Below are positions 50,110 to 60,215 of a stretch of 64,000 bases of DNA, in pieces. Source of the DNA: Caecitellus pseudoparvulus. Taxonomy: Eukaryota; Bigyra: Bicosoecida. A model generated the notes under the pieces. That model had not been told where the DNA came from and did no database searches. It saw nothing but the letters and a program-made list of their open reading frames with translations. How positions within the stretch are numbered: position 1 is the stretch's first letter; every line of letters begins with the position of its first letter. Position numbers and translations under genes: made by a program. The DNA lies in the NCBI GenBank assembly GCA_965644315.1, contig CBFFRQ010000031.1, positions 310,001 through 374,000 on the forward strand. The letters run 5' to 3'.

Positions 50110-52584
50110 TTATGGGGAGGAGGGGGGACGCATGCCGCCCCAAGCACTGAGAGGAAGAGAGGCAGGCTGAGCTCTGCGGGGTCGTTGAAAGCGACGCGTG
50201 CCAAAGACAAGAGGTCTGACCTGATTAGCGGGAGGAGGGGAGGAGGCCCTGTCCATGTCGTCTAAGGGAACTTGAGGAGGAGCAGCGGTCGCAACTCTGT
50301 GGACCGGTTTAGCGGGAGGAGGGGAGGAGGCCCTGTCCATGTCGTCCAAGGGAACGGGAGGAGGGGCAGCGGTCGCAACTCTGTGGACCGGTTTAGCGGG
50401 AGGAGGGGAGGAGGCCCTGTCCATGTCGTCCAGGCGAGCGGGAAGACGGAACCGGGGACTAGCATCGCATCTTTCGGCAGCAGATAGCTTCTCACCTGCC
50501 AGGGGTGGCTCGATAGCCCGTGCAGACGACGCACTCTCTCGGAGCCTTGCCTCTGCTGCTTTTCTCTCCAAGACGGCACACCGCGCGCTTCGCAGCGCAA
50601 CTTGCGCAGCACTACCGCTCACCACCACAGTCTCGTCCGCCACACCTGCAGCCCCTGGCACACCATGCCGAGCTCTCAACAAACGACGTACCATGCCCGT
50701 ATTGCCACCAGTGTAAACCACCTCCACACTTGGTGTCCCGCCCAACAAACGATCTGACTCCACGTTCACCGCACGATCACCCTCATGACCAAACAGTTCG
50801 CTCACTACATTCACGTGCCCGTGCACACATGCGAGTCGGAACCCGGCTTCAGGTCCATCACCGTCCCCTGTCTGAACATCAACCGCTGCGTCCTTACTCA
50901 ACGCCAGCAACTCTTGCACACATGATGCGTCACCTGCCGCGCAGGGAGCAGTGAATGGAGGCACATTAGCTCCAACCTTTGCCGCTGACATTGCTGCAGT
51001 ACTGACCCCGCGCACAACTTCATCTGCAGCAGCAAGTTCACCGTCACCTGCTCCACCCTCAGCCTGGCACAGGGCCGCGTAAGCCTCCATGCAACACGTT
51101 CTGCCCCCTGCGTTGATTCGGTCCAGGACACTGTGCAAATCATCCGAACCTTCCTTGCCAATCAGCACAGACGCCCTGTCTGCCGACCCATCAGTCTCAA
51201 ACCCCAGGACCGTTCGGAGCACATCACCCACTCCACTTCCTGCCTGGTCGCTGCGAATCCACACACCCGAACACGCTCCAAGAAGCACCTGAAAAGAATC
51301 AGTCTCTATGGCAGCCGCCACACTGATGAGGCGGTCAGATGCAACGCCGACTAACACAAAACTCTCCATCTTAACACCACCAATCTCAACACCACATGCC
51401 TCTGCAACGGCACAGGTCCCTAAAACAGCCTTGCACAGCTTCTGGCGGACGTCCATCCTAACATCACCCCAAGCCTCGTCGAACACCACCTGACTTAGCG
51501 GCCAGCCAATTTCACACTGCACCTGCAGGATCACGCTGCTGTTGGAGCCCACCGGATCCTCACATGATGCGCCGACACAAGCATGAAGAAGCGCTGCCTT
51601 CCTCGCCGATTGAGCGAAGCGAGGCAGCCCCTGCGCCGACTGAACTCTCTCTCCCCGCTGCAAGGCAGCGACACTGTCAGCCAATGCCATAGCACCTGCG
51701 GCTACACTGCTGCTCCACTCCTCAACCTCCCCTCGCCCTGTGTCAAAGTCTGGCGTCAGCACTTGTCGAGCTTGCACCACAAGGTCTGTCCCGCTCTCGA
51801 AGCACTGCACTCCAGCCGGCACGTCAATGCCCGATACTGGCCGCAGCCGCCGAACACCCAAAACCTTCCGGCTCATCAGCATGCCCTTCAGTTGTTCCAC
51901 GGCAGCCGCGGCTGACTCCAAGTTCTCTGCGGCTGTGTCGCTCCCAAGATCATCAGCTGCCTCGCCCCGCAGCCACTCAGCCTGTTGCCGAATGGAAGCC
52001 AAGGCACCGTTCATGTCACTCGCCTGACTCGAAACAGCCGTATCTGTGGATACTAAGGCCTTTTCGCCACCTTCGTCTATATTATGCGCCTTGTGGCTGA
52101 TCCACCACCGCGTCAGGTCAGCGAGAGCACCCTCCAAACCGCCACCACCACGCACACCAAGCCACGCCTCCAGAATGCAGCCCCACATCGCATCCCCCTC
52201 TGGAACCGTATCCACGCCAACCCCTTCTGCCGCTTGTCGCAGCACATCCACCGCAGCAAAGCATCGGAACGACAAGAACTGCAGCGCGGCACACACCTCA
52301 AGTCTCTCCATCTGGCCTTTCAACAACCCTGCACGCTCCAACAGCGCACCACCAGCACCACGCAGCAGACGCCCCAGCTCAACTAGACTTGTAGCGCTGG
52401 GTGCAGCCTTGACACCAGGCGGCTCACCTCGGCCAATGGCCGCCAGCCCTCGCAGCGCACAGCCAGCCAGGGCAGCGCTGTCTGGCAGGCACTGCACCTT
52501 GCCCAGACACGCCAGCACTGCGTCGCCTCGAGCATCCGGTGCTGGAGGCTGGCTCCCTGAGCCCGTTTGTACCGCAGTTCCTTC
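50110..52584 (-). CDS. Orphan with degenerate ankyrin repeats and 28-aa C-terminal repeats
   Basis: An open frame of about 820 codons from a possible acceptor at 52584 (CGCACAG before GAA GGA ACT) to a stop at 50110. No ATG lies near its start, so the N-terminus must be on an upstream exon; a candidate piece with AVNNLEHCKRKC lies at about 52627-52690. The N-terminal 500 residues are unlike anything I know. Residues roughly 540-650 look like decayed ankyrin repeats (APCAAGDASCVQELLAL, FRLACVHGHVNVVSELF, TGGNTGMVRRLLRARHG). Then come about 2.7 copies of a 28-aa repeat, DDMDRASSPPPAKPVHRVAT. Codon use is clearly AT-richer at third positions than in neighbours, suggesting recent acquisition or relaxed selection. 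Confidence 0.55.
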   Translation of the reverse strand, partial: EGTAVQTGSGSQPPAPDARGDAVLACLGKVQCLPDSAALAGCALRGLAAIGRGEPPGVKAAPSATSLVELGRLLRGAGGALLERAGLLKGQMERLEVCAALQFLSFRCFAAVDVLRQAAEGVGVDTVPEGDAMWGCILEAWLGVRGGGGLEGALADLTRWWISHKAHNIDEGGEKALVSTDTAVSSQASDMNGALASIRQQAEWLRGEAADDLGSDTAAENLESAAAAVEQLKGMLMSRKVLGVRRLRPVSGIDVPAGVQCFESGTDLVVQARQVLTPDFDTGRGEVEEWSSSVAAGAMALADSVAALQRGERVQSAQGLPRFAQSARKAALLHACVGASCEDPVGSNSSVILQVQCEIGWPLSQVVFDEAWGDVRMDVRQKLCKAVLGTCAVAEACGVEIGGVKMESFVLVGVASDRLISVAAAIETDSFQVLLGACSGVWIRSDQAGSGVGDVLRTVLGFETDGSADRASVLIGKEGSDDLHSVLDRINAGGRTCCMEAYAALCQAEGGAGDGELAAADEVVRGVSTAAMSAAKVGANVPPFTAPCAAGDASCVQELLALSKDAAVDVQTGDGDGPEAGFRLACVHGHVNVVSELFGHEGDRAVNVESDRLLGGTPSVEVVYTGGNTGMVRRLLRARHGVPGAAGVADETVVVSGSAAQVALRSARCAVLERKAAEARLRESASSARAIEPPLAGEKLSAAERCDASPRFRLPARLDDMDRASSPPPAKPVHRVATAAPPPVPLDDMDRASSPPPAKPVHRVATAAPPQVPLDDMDRASSPPPANQVRPLVFGTRRFQRPRRAQPASLPLSAWGGMRPPSSP
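50219..50440. repeat. 84-bp tandem repeat, about 2.7 copies
   Basis: Direct repeat with period 84 bp, e.g. GGACCGGTTTAGCGGG at 50301 and again at 50385, with a third partial and diverged unit before 50300. Since 84 is a multiple of 3 it stays in frame and yields the 28-aa Pro/Ser-rich repeat at the C-terminus of the ankyrin-tailed orphan. The last two copies are nearly identical, so the expansion looks recent. Confidence 0.9.
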
Positions 52585-53443
52585 CTGTGCGCGGGAGGGT
52601 GGAGGTGGGTGGCGGGCTCGTGCACGCTACTTCTGCGGGATCATCCGGCAAGCACTTGCGCTTGCAGTGCTCCAGGTTGTTCACTGCCTTGGCTGCGCGC
52701 TATGAGCACAGCAGTACGCACCATGGCACAGGGTCACGATTTCCCTGTCAGGGTTGGAGTGGGAAGTCACCTGTGGGGCTGTGACACAGTCGCCTCTGCG
52801 ACGATAGCAGCTGTCCAGAGTTCAAGCAGCAGACACCAGCGCAAAGTGTGTCTTGCGTTGCGCACTTGCCCTTCAAGCAATGTTCCTGCAATAGCTTACG
52901 GTTTTCTGGGACACACGCTGCCATGTTGAAATTGGTGCATGAGGATTTCTTCATAGTCTCTTGTCGTGCCGCATCCACAGTGTGCTGTTCCCCAAAGAAC
53001 TTCCCTTCTCCAATGCGACGGCAAACAAGCCGTGAACAGCCGATTGACAATCTTTATGAGGTGATAAGACCAGGGATTGTTTCCCTGCATGTGTGCTCTG
53101 AAGCATATGGGCACGGCTCAAGTGAGATCTTGATCTGTCACCCAGCAGCGCCACGATCGCCGCCTGTTGCCCTGTGTCAACGCCTCCAAATGCAAAATGA
53201 TCCAATCAGGACGACAGGACTTGTGTGACTTCACTGCCTCGATGAAGGCTTCGGCCTATTCACCAGCCTCCGCCCCTTCTTTCAGTGTGGTCTTTGCGGA
53301 AGCTCATGACCAAGCACAGAGAGTGGTCTGCCCCACATCACAAAGATAACACACAAACAGGCCAGAAAAAGGGTTTGGATTCACTCTTGCGCTCATTCTG
53401 GGGTGCGCCCTCCTGGAGAGGAGCTACCAAACTCCCCCCATCC
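52585..53443. other. Less GC-rich region without a clear gene
   Basis: 859 bp between the ankyrin-tailed orphan and Mic60. It probably holds that orphan's first exon(s) and promoter in its left part. ORFs of 100-126 codons on both strands (for example 52848-53228 plus) have no family features and overlap one another. No RNA gene, terminal repeats or transposase remnants recognised. Confidence 0.4.
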
Positions 53444-55776
53444 TCAGTACAGGCTGCCTGCCACTGACGACGCGTAAGCGTGGCTCACGGCCACTGCCTG
53501 CTCCACGATGGCCCTCGTCGTGGCAGCTGCCAGCCAGCCCTTCATCTCTGCCGCTGGCAGGCCGCGCAGCTGCTCCACCAGCGCCACGGTGCGGTGCAAG
53601 TCCCCGGCCGCCCACGCCTCCTCCGCCTGCTGCAGGAGGGCCAGGGAGGTGGCTGTGCTTTCCCCAGGGGGCGGCAGGGCCTGCCGCGCACGGCTGAGGA
53701 ACTCCCCTGCCTCGGACACGAAGCCCTCCGGCAGGGCCCCCGCCACTGCCTCTGACACGCCGCTGCGCACAGACTGGGCGGTGGAGGAGACAGCGGACAG
53801 CGCTGACTGGCGGGCTGAGGCGACATGAGCGCCGACAGCCTGCCCCGTGGAGGTGGACGCCACGGACTCGATGGCGCCCTGCACTGTGGAGGACACGGCC
53901 GCCACGCCGCCTCGAGGGGCTGACGCGGCGTCCTTGCCTGCTGCCAGCACGTCCGCGGCGGGGGTGGCGGGGGTGGGCACGGGGCTGAGCAGCAGCGCCG
54001 CTGTGGCGCGCCCAATCCAGCGCGACAGCACGCCACCTGCAGCGGGGGTCAGGGCGGCAACACGGGCTTCCGCGAGGGCAGCCTTGAACTTGTTGTCCAG
54101 CGCGAAGCGTGTGGGCGCACCCCGCCGCCCGAAGACGTGGGGGGGGATGGCATCCAGCGCGGCGGCCACACCCGGCTCCTCCGCCACTGCCACACGCATG
54201 GCGGCCACCTCGTCAGTGAGGGGCGCGCCCTTGTCCAGCGCTGCAGACAGCGCCAGGGCCGAGAGGGTGATGGAGTGCACGCGCCTGGCTGTGGTCTCAT
54301 ACTCCTGCCGGGTGCCGACGACGGTGGACACGCCCTCCACCTTGGCGCGCAGCTCGTCCAGGGCCTCCACGCGGGCAGCAGCGGCTGCTGCGCGCGCGGC
54401 GGCCTCCTTCTGCACCGCCTGGGACAGCTGCGTCGTCACCTGCATGCGGATATCGGCCTCCAGGCGGGCGGCCTCCGCCTGCAGGATGCGGGAGTTCTCC
54501 TCGGCCACCTGCTGCTGGAAGGCCTGCTTGGCGGCCTGCACGTCTGCCTGGAAGGCGCTGGTCTGCGCCGCGGAGAACTCCTCGAAGCGCCCTTGCCAGT
54601 GGGCGTTGTACTCGCTCATGAACTCCAGGATGCGCGCAGCCTCCACCTTGTTGCGCTGCAGGAGCTGGGCGCTCAGGTTCAGCACGCGGGAGCGCAGGGC
54701 GGCCTCGTCCATGCCCTCCACCTCCATGGCGATGGACGTGTTCAGGTCGTCCTTGAGGGCGGCAGAGAGCCACTTGGACGCCAGTGCCTGCGGAAAGGGG
54801 GAGGGAGTGGGTGTGCGCCGTGCTCCGCGCAGACTCTGGCTGAGGCACGCACGGAAGACGACATCTCTGCGTTGAACTCCTTGGCACGGGACTTGGCGCT
54901 CTGCACAATATCCTCCAGCGACTTCAGCTTGGCTGGCGCCGCCTCGGGCGCAGGGGCAGGGGCTGCGGCAGCGCTATCCTCGCCCTCGCCCTCCTGAGCG
55001 GAACTAGCGCTGTCACCCTCGCCGTCGTCCTGAGCTGCTGCAGCAGCGGGGGCTGGGGAAGGGGTGGGAGCTGGGGCTGGAGCAGGTGCTTCCTTGGCCT
55101 TGGCTGCCGCCTCCGCCGCTTTGCTGGCCTGCTCCGTGGCCTTGCGGGCTTCCTCGTGCTGCACTGCACCAGCCATGAGCAGCGCCCCCTTCACATGGTT
55201 GCCCTCCTGGGCCAGCTTGGCAGCCTGGGCTTTCGCGTGCGCAGCAGCCTGCTCCTGTTTGCGCTTCGCTGCAGGGTCCTCCTGTGGCTTGTCGTCCTGG
55301 GCCTTCTTCGTGGCTGCCGCGGGAGCAGGCGCTGGCGCTGGCGCAGCCGTTGCCCGGGACAGCAGACTCTGCACCTTCTCCTCCAGCGGCGTCAACTGCT
55401 TCTCAATGCCCAGGTCCCGGCGGAAAAAGTAGGCGGCAGACCCAGCGCCCACGCCCAGCAGCAGCACCGTGCCCAGGCCGCTGCCGCCACCGCCACTGGC
55501 CTTGCTGCTGCCTGCCCGTCCACCAGCCCCGACGACAGGCTGCGTGGTGGAGGCGCCTGGCTTGGCAGGCGGTGCCGGGGGTGTCGAGGGCACTGCCGCC
55601 TTGCCGGCAGCAGGAGGCGCTGCAGGCGGAGCGGGGGTAGCCTTCAGCGGTGTGGGGCTGGGGCTGGGAGCCGACACGATGGGCTTCACGCCAGCCTTGT
55701 TGGACTTCATGCGCCGGCTTTGAGCTCCATGCCGGGCGGCCCTGGCCGCCACCGCGGCCAGCTTGTGGGCGTGCAT
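53444..55776 (-). CDS. MIC60: MICOS subunit Mic60 (mitofilin)
   Basis: Organises crista junctions in the mitochondrial inner membrane. Model: exon 55776-54853, 65-nt intron (GTGCGT donor), exon 54787-53444, 755 aa. N-terminal presequence rich in Ala, Arg and His without acids (MHAHKLAAVAARAARHGAQS), Pro-rich linker, one transmembrane helix (GTVLLLGVGAGSAAYFF) followed by RRD, long Ala/Lys/Glu coiled coils, and a C-terminal mitofilin signature: LLQQAEEAWAAGDLHRTV, LVEQLRGLPAAEMKGWL, ATTRAIVEQAV. This matches family phrases (LKEGDLDAAV, LNQLKG, W). The intron is at codon 308, an exception to the 5' bias. Confidence 0.9.
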
Positions 55777-56083
55777 GGTGTGCAAGGTTGCCTAGCCCTC
55801 TTGCTGTGCCGAATGCAGTGTGGCTGCCTTGCCAGGAGTGCGGGGCGTGGATTGTGTGGGCACGGGATGAGTGTGCTGGGAGCCAGCGTATTTCCGCAGA
55901 GGCACAGCGGCAGTCGCAGTCCGGGTCAGCTGCTACATTCACACAATCCGTCTGCGCATAAAATATCAGGCAGTGGGTGTCGCATTGACTTCAACTGTAA
56001 GGGATTCGGCCCCGCCCCACCCACGCACATATCTCTCAGGGCCAAGTTCTCCGTCCGAGCAACTTCCGCACCGTGCGCCCGAC
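55777..56083. other. Divergent intergenic region, Mic60 / peptide deformylase
   Basis: 307 bp. It includes an AT-richer block near 55920-56010 and ATTTCCGC at 55890-55897. No gene recognised. Confidence 0.4.
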
Positions 56084-56722
56084 ATGGCGGGCAGCAAGCT
56101 CACAGCCAACGTGCTGAAGCTGGTGACGTACCCGAATCCCGTCCTGCGTCACAAGTGCAGCCACGTGGCAGCAGAGGACATCGCCAGCCGCCACATCCAG
56201 CAGCTGGTGGCGGACATGCTGGCCACCGTGCGGCACGAAGATGGCCTGGGCCTGGCAGCTCCGCAAGTGGGCGCCACCGACCGCGTCTTCGTCATGCGCA
56301 CGCCCATCAAAGCGCGTCGGGGATCACGGGGGCGCATGATTGCCCGGGGCGCTGCGCCACAGTACCACGCCCTCATCAACCCCACCATCCGGCGTGCCCA
56401 CCCCAGCACCGCCGTGTGGCCGGAGGGCTGCCTGTCCCTGCCTGACTACAGCGCCCTCGTGCGGCGCAAGGCCCGCATCGAGGTGGCGTACTTCACCCCC
56501 GAAGGCGAAGCCGTGTGGGACCAGCTGCAGGGCCTGTCCGCCGCCATCTTCCAGCATGAATTGGACCACCTGGACGGGCTGCTGATCACGGACAGGGAGC
56601 TGCCGGGCAGCGGCGAGGCTGATGAGTTGGACGGCGCGTGGCAGGCCGCCGAGGCGCGCATGGCCAACGCCTTGGCGAAGGAGTTCGGGGATGACCCCTG
56701 GGGGCACCGCGCGGGCACGTGA
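56084..56722 (+). CDS. PDF: Peptide deformylase
   Basis: Removes the formyl group from N-formyl-Met of organelle-made proteins. 212 aa, single exon. The three motifs are intact: GLGLAAPQVG (motif I), EGCLSLPD (motif II, metal-binding Cys) and QHELDHLDG (motif III, HExxH with both His ligands and the catalytic Glu). No obvious transit peptide precedes the domain from this ATG (MAGSKLTANVLKLVTYPNP); an upstream in-frame extension exists but has no ATG, so an alternative start or an upstream exon could add one. Its stop is 12 nt from that of the convergent orphan. No AATGCA follows. Confidence 0.95.
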   Translation: MAGSKLTANVLKLVTYPNPVLRHKCSHVAAEDIASRHIQQLVADMLATVRHEDGLGLAAPQVGATDRVFVMRTPIKARRGSRGRMIARGAAPQYHALINPTIRRAHPSTAVWPEGCLSLPDYSALVRRKARIEVAYFTPEGEAVWDQLQGLSAAIFQHELDHLDGLLITDRELPGSGEADELDGAWQAAEARMANALAKEFGDDPWGHRAGT

Positions 56723-56734
56723 GAGGGGGGGGGG

Positions 56735-58714
56735 CTACCCCTCCCCCTCCAGGCGGCTGGACAGCGCCGCCAGCGCGGACTCCAACTGCAGCAGCGCGCC
56801 CAGCTTGGCACGGTCAGCCTCTGGCACTGCAGCGGATTGGATGCTGTCGCCTGGCGCCAGGGGAGCGACGGGTGGCGGGGGTGGCGCCACGCCTTCCGTG
56901 GCCGGGCCAGGCAGTGCGCCCACTCCCGTCACCCCCGTCACCGCCCCCGCCACCTCCTCCTTCAGCGCCTTCAAGTACGTCAGCTGGAAGTCCTTGTCGT
57001 GCACTGCCCAGGCCACCACGCCCGTCGGGTCTCGTGGGTCCACCTGCGGCGCAGGCACTGCCCGAGGGCGCCCATCCTGGGGGGGAACTGGCGGGCGCAG
57101 GTTGTCGGCCAAGGGTCCCTCTGTCCCTGCCCGCGCCCTGGCCACAAGCAGGGACAGCGTGTTGAGCATGGCGACGTGCACTGGCGCCCGGGTGGCCAGG
57201 TCCACGCCCGCCTTCCACGGAGCCAAGGCCAGTCGCTGCACGACATCTGTGAAGAGGGGCAGGAGGGCGGGGGAGGCAAAGGTCGCCGTAGAGGGGGGCT
57301 GCGCCAGGTCGCTGGCCACCAGGGCCCGCACGCCGTCCCACAGCATGGCCAGGACGTCAGGCTGCCCGCCAGCCTGCAGCGCCAGGCGCAGCAGCCACAG
57401 GCGTGCGCCCGGTGCGAAATGCATGAGCAGGTCCCGACTCGCGACCCAGGCCAGCTGCCGGCCCCACTCGGTGGGGTCTGTGGACATGCTGCGCAGCAGG
57501 CCCTGCAGCAAGGCCGCCTCTGGCGCGTCGCCGTGCTCCTGCTGCACGGGGGCGGTGAGGTCCGGGATGGGGCCCGACAGGCCCAGGCCGCTGCCGCCCC
57601 CGTGCACCGGCCACCGCGACAGGAAGCCACGGTGGGAGGCACGGCGCTGTGCGAGGGGCACGTCCCCGTGCATGGCTCGGTACAGGCCCAGGATGACCCT
57701 GCGGGTGGTGGCGAAGGGGGGTGGCACGCCCCCTGCAGGGGGGGCCAGCAAGGCCCCTGCACAGGGTATGCCGGCCTGCAGCTGGCCTGCCGTGGACAGC
57801 ACGCCAGCACCGGGCAGTGCCCCTGACTGGGCGCCCACCTGCCACGCCCACACACACAGCCCTGCAGCGGGGGGCAGGGGCACGGCATCTCGGTCGGGCG
57901 TGTCGTCTGTCGCGGCGTGGTCCGTGGCGGCCTGCCTGGCTTCCACGCCAGCCCAGAGGGGATCTATGCCCAGGCTGTGCAGGACACTGAGCAAAGGCAC
58001 CAGGAGGCTGGCTGCCGCGCCGTCCTCCCCCACGGTGGCCACCTCCGTCACACTGGCCAGGAGGGGGTACGCAGTGACGCCAGGCGGCAGGGGCGCCAGG
58101 GACTGCCCGAAGCCTCGCAACCACTCCAGGAAGCCAGGACACAGCGCGGCGGGCTCGTGCAGGCTTTCCTCCAGGTCCATGCGCCCCTCCTCCGCCTCCT
58201 TCTCCACGGGGCGCACCAGGCACTGGGAGGAGGGCAGGGACCGCACGAGAGCTGCGCCCAGCTCCAGCGCAGCCGAGCGCGCCCGGCCCGCGCCCTTGGC
58301 TGTGGACGCTGCCTGCACCATGGCGGCCACGGCGTTCATGCCGATCAGCATCCAGAGCAGGGCTGGCAGGCCCGCACTGCCTGCCAGTCCGGCCTGGACT
58401 TCCAGCAGCGCCAGCCGAGGCGGGCAGTGCTGCAGCAGTGCTGCTGAGACGGCCGCCACCACGCCAACTGGCGCGCCCGCCGCCTGCAAAGCGCGCCCTG
58501 CCCCCGCCACGGCAGCACTGAAATGTTCTTCGATCCAAGTCTGTGTGCATCACAGCATGCAGCAGTGCGGATGACGAGGCTGGGACGCCAGCAACGCGGC
58601 ACTCACTGCGTCATCGCCGCTTGCGTCGTGCAGCGCTGTGGCCAGGCCGCTGGCTTCTGCACCCGACGTCAGCTCCTGCTGCCCCTCCAGCACTGCCCGC
58701 AGTGGCACCGCCAT
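56735..58714 (-). CDS. Helical-repeat orphan, 637 aa
   Basis: Model: exon 58714-58607 (36 codons, MAVPLRAVLEGQQELTSG...), 66-nt intron (GTGAGT donor, CACACAG acceptor), exon 58540-56735. The junction reads SGDDA-TWIEEHFSAAVAG. The protein is mostly amphipathic and hydrophobic helices of Ala/Leu/Val, with possible ARM/HEAT-like repeats, e.g. ASPALLPLFTDVVQRLALAPW and AMLNTLSLLVARARAG. A Pro-rich break lies near residues 495-520 and a coiled helix is at the end (AKLGALLQLESALAALSSRLE). No family recognised. Confidence 0.65.
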
Positions 58715-58909
58715 GGCCAGAAGGCTGCCCTGCTAAATGCCCTTGCAACCCTGCCTGTGCAAGCCCAGCACAGCGCCGCTCTTCCCCTTGACTTAGTGAA
58801 TTGAGGGGGTGCGGAGTATGGTCACCGGCGCAGCCGGGCTGTGCAGGCTGCCTGGGCAGCTGTGCCAACTGCGCCAAATGCTGGGAGGCGCGTCGCGCAG
58901 CTGGCTGGC

Positions 58910-59863
58910 TCACGCTTGGTCGCTGGGAGGGGGCGCCGGCGCGCCGTCACTCGCCTTCGCGGACTGCTGCGCCAAGATGCGCTGGCCCAGGGGCGTCTCT
59001 GACAGCGCCCTGCTGCGCGTGACGATGTCAGAGGTGGGCTGCCGGGGAATGGTGTCCCCCCCCAGCCCGATGCTGTCCAGGCGCATGGCCAGGCGGGGGT
59101 CGGTGGTCGCCGCCTTGGCCGCCGCCTCCACCTCATCCTCCGCATCCTCCCACGACTGGGGGCTGCGGTGCACAGGCCGGTGCTTGGGGCTGCCCGTGAC
59201 GGAGCTGCGCCGGATGAACTCCGTCACGTCGTCTTCCGACGGCGCCTCGCTGGGCGCTGCTTCCTCCGTGTCACCCCCCCCTGCCGACGGCTCCACACGC
59301 CCTGACGGCGCAAACGACGTGATGAAGCTGTTGAACGTCTGCGTCGTCGCATTGCTGGGCTTGCGGTGGCCTTGGATAATGTCCTCCTCGATGTCTTCTG
59401 CGTCGGAGTCCAGAACTCGCTTGGCAGGGCGCGGTGGCGCGGGCGGGAACGCTGCTGCTGCTGCCGTCGGCGGGCTTTCGCCGGTGCCTGAGCCCATGGC
59501 AGGGTTGTCCGTTTCTGCGGGGGCAGCCGCGTCAGTGACGGGGTGGGGGCTGACTTCGGGCAGTGCTTCCTGGGACTCCTCCACTGTGCCGGGTTGGAAG
59601 CCGACGGCGTCCTTGGGCGCTCCTGGCAGCGCCGGGGAAGTGTCCGAGGCGGGGTCTCCTTCCGGGTTCACACGGGCCGGCGAAGCGGGGGGCGGCGCGG
59701 CACCGCCGCCCTCCCCGCCGCCCCCGCAGCACCCCCCTGACGACTTCTTCGGTGGCTTCGTTGCAGGTCGGGCATCAGCGTGCTTGGGCATGCCTTGAGG
59801 TGGCCCAGGCTCGCCGCCGGAGGCGCCTGAACCCTCGCCCTTGCTGGAAGGCTGGGGTGGCAT
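58910..59863 (-). CDS. Disordered acidic protein, 317 aa
   Basis: Single exon, ATG at 59863. Low-complexity Pro/Ala/Gly/Glu-rich throughout, with SSGGCCGGGGEGGG, a short conserved-looking centre (RVLDSDAEDIEEDIIQGH, ATTQTFNSFITSF) and a C-terminal segment containing DPRLAMRLDSIGLGG. No domain recognised. The gene is supported by frame length, start context and codon use similar to the flanking genes, not by homology. Confidence 0.5.
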   Translation of the reverse strand: MPPQPSSKGEGSGASGGEPGPPQGMPKHADARPATKPPKKSSGGCCGGGGEGGGAAPPPASPARVNPEGDPASDTSPALPGAPKDAVGFQPGTVEESQEALPEVSPHPVTDAAAPAETDNPAMGSGTGESPPTAAAAAFPPAPPRPAKRVLDSDAEDIEEDIIQGHRKPSNATTQTFNSFITSFAPSGRVEPSAGGGDTEEAAPSEAPSEDDVTEFIRRSSVTGSPKHRPVHRSPQSWEDAEDEVEAAAKAATTDPRLAMRLDSIGLGGDTIPRQPTSDIVTRSRALSETPLGQRILAQQSAKASDGAPAPPPSDQA

Positions 59864-60215
59864 GCTTGCACGGCCCGGCGCACGACGGCGACAGCAGCGG
59901 CCAGGCAGGGCACGGGAGGCGCTGAGAACTCCCGTGTGTCACTTGTTTCGCTGCTGCCCTCGTGTGCTGGGCCAGGCGGGGGCTCCAGGGCACAGGGGCT
60001 GGCACGAAGCGAGCCTCGTGTGCAGGCTGTCGCTGCGACGTGCCGGATACAAGATCGAAAGGGGCTGTGCCAGCGAGCGGACGAAAGCCATGCATTGCTT
60101 GCAGAATGCATGTGGGAAGTGGGTTGCCGGCAGGGCTGTCGCCTCTGGCCAGCTGCGCGGCATGCCCGCAGCCCCCCCCCGCCACCACAGCCACCGCTTG
60201 CGAGCGCTGCCGCCG
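59864..60215. other. Intergenic region between two same-strand orphans
   Basis: 352 bp, holding the 3' end of the 60216 gene and the promoter of the 58910 gene. The sense-strand element GCAATGCATGG of the upstream gene (plus 60089-60099) lies about 120 nt past its stop. No other feature recognised. Confidence 0.4.

Noticed and set aside
50219-50440. CRISPR array
   Set aside because: Units are contiguous with no unique spacers, in frame with a protein, in a eukaryotic genome.
52848-53228. 126-codon plus frame between the orphan and Mic60
   Set aside because: No recognisable feature, and overlapped by equally long frames on the other strand.
49456-53443. Endogenous virus, virophage or transposon as the cause of the lower-GC island
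   Set aside because: No capsid, polymerase, integrase, transposase or terminal inverted repeats seen; the composition shift is moderate.
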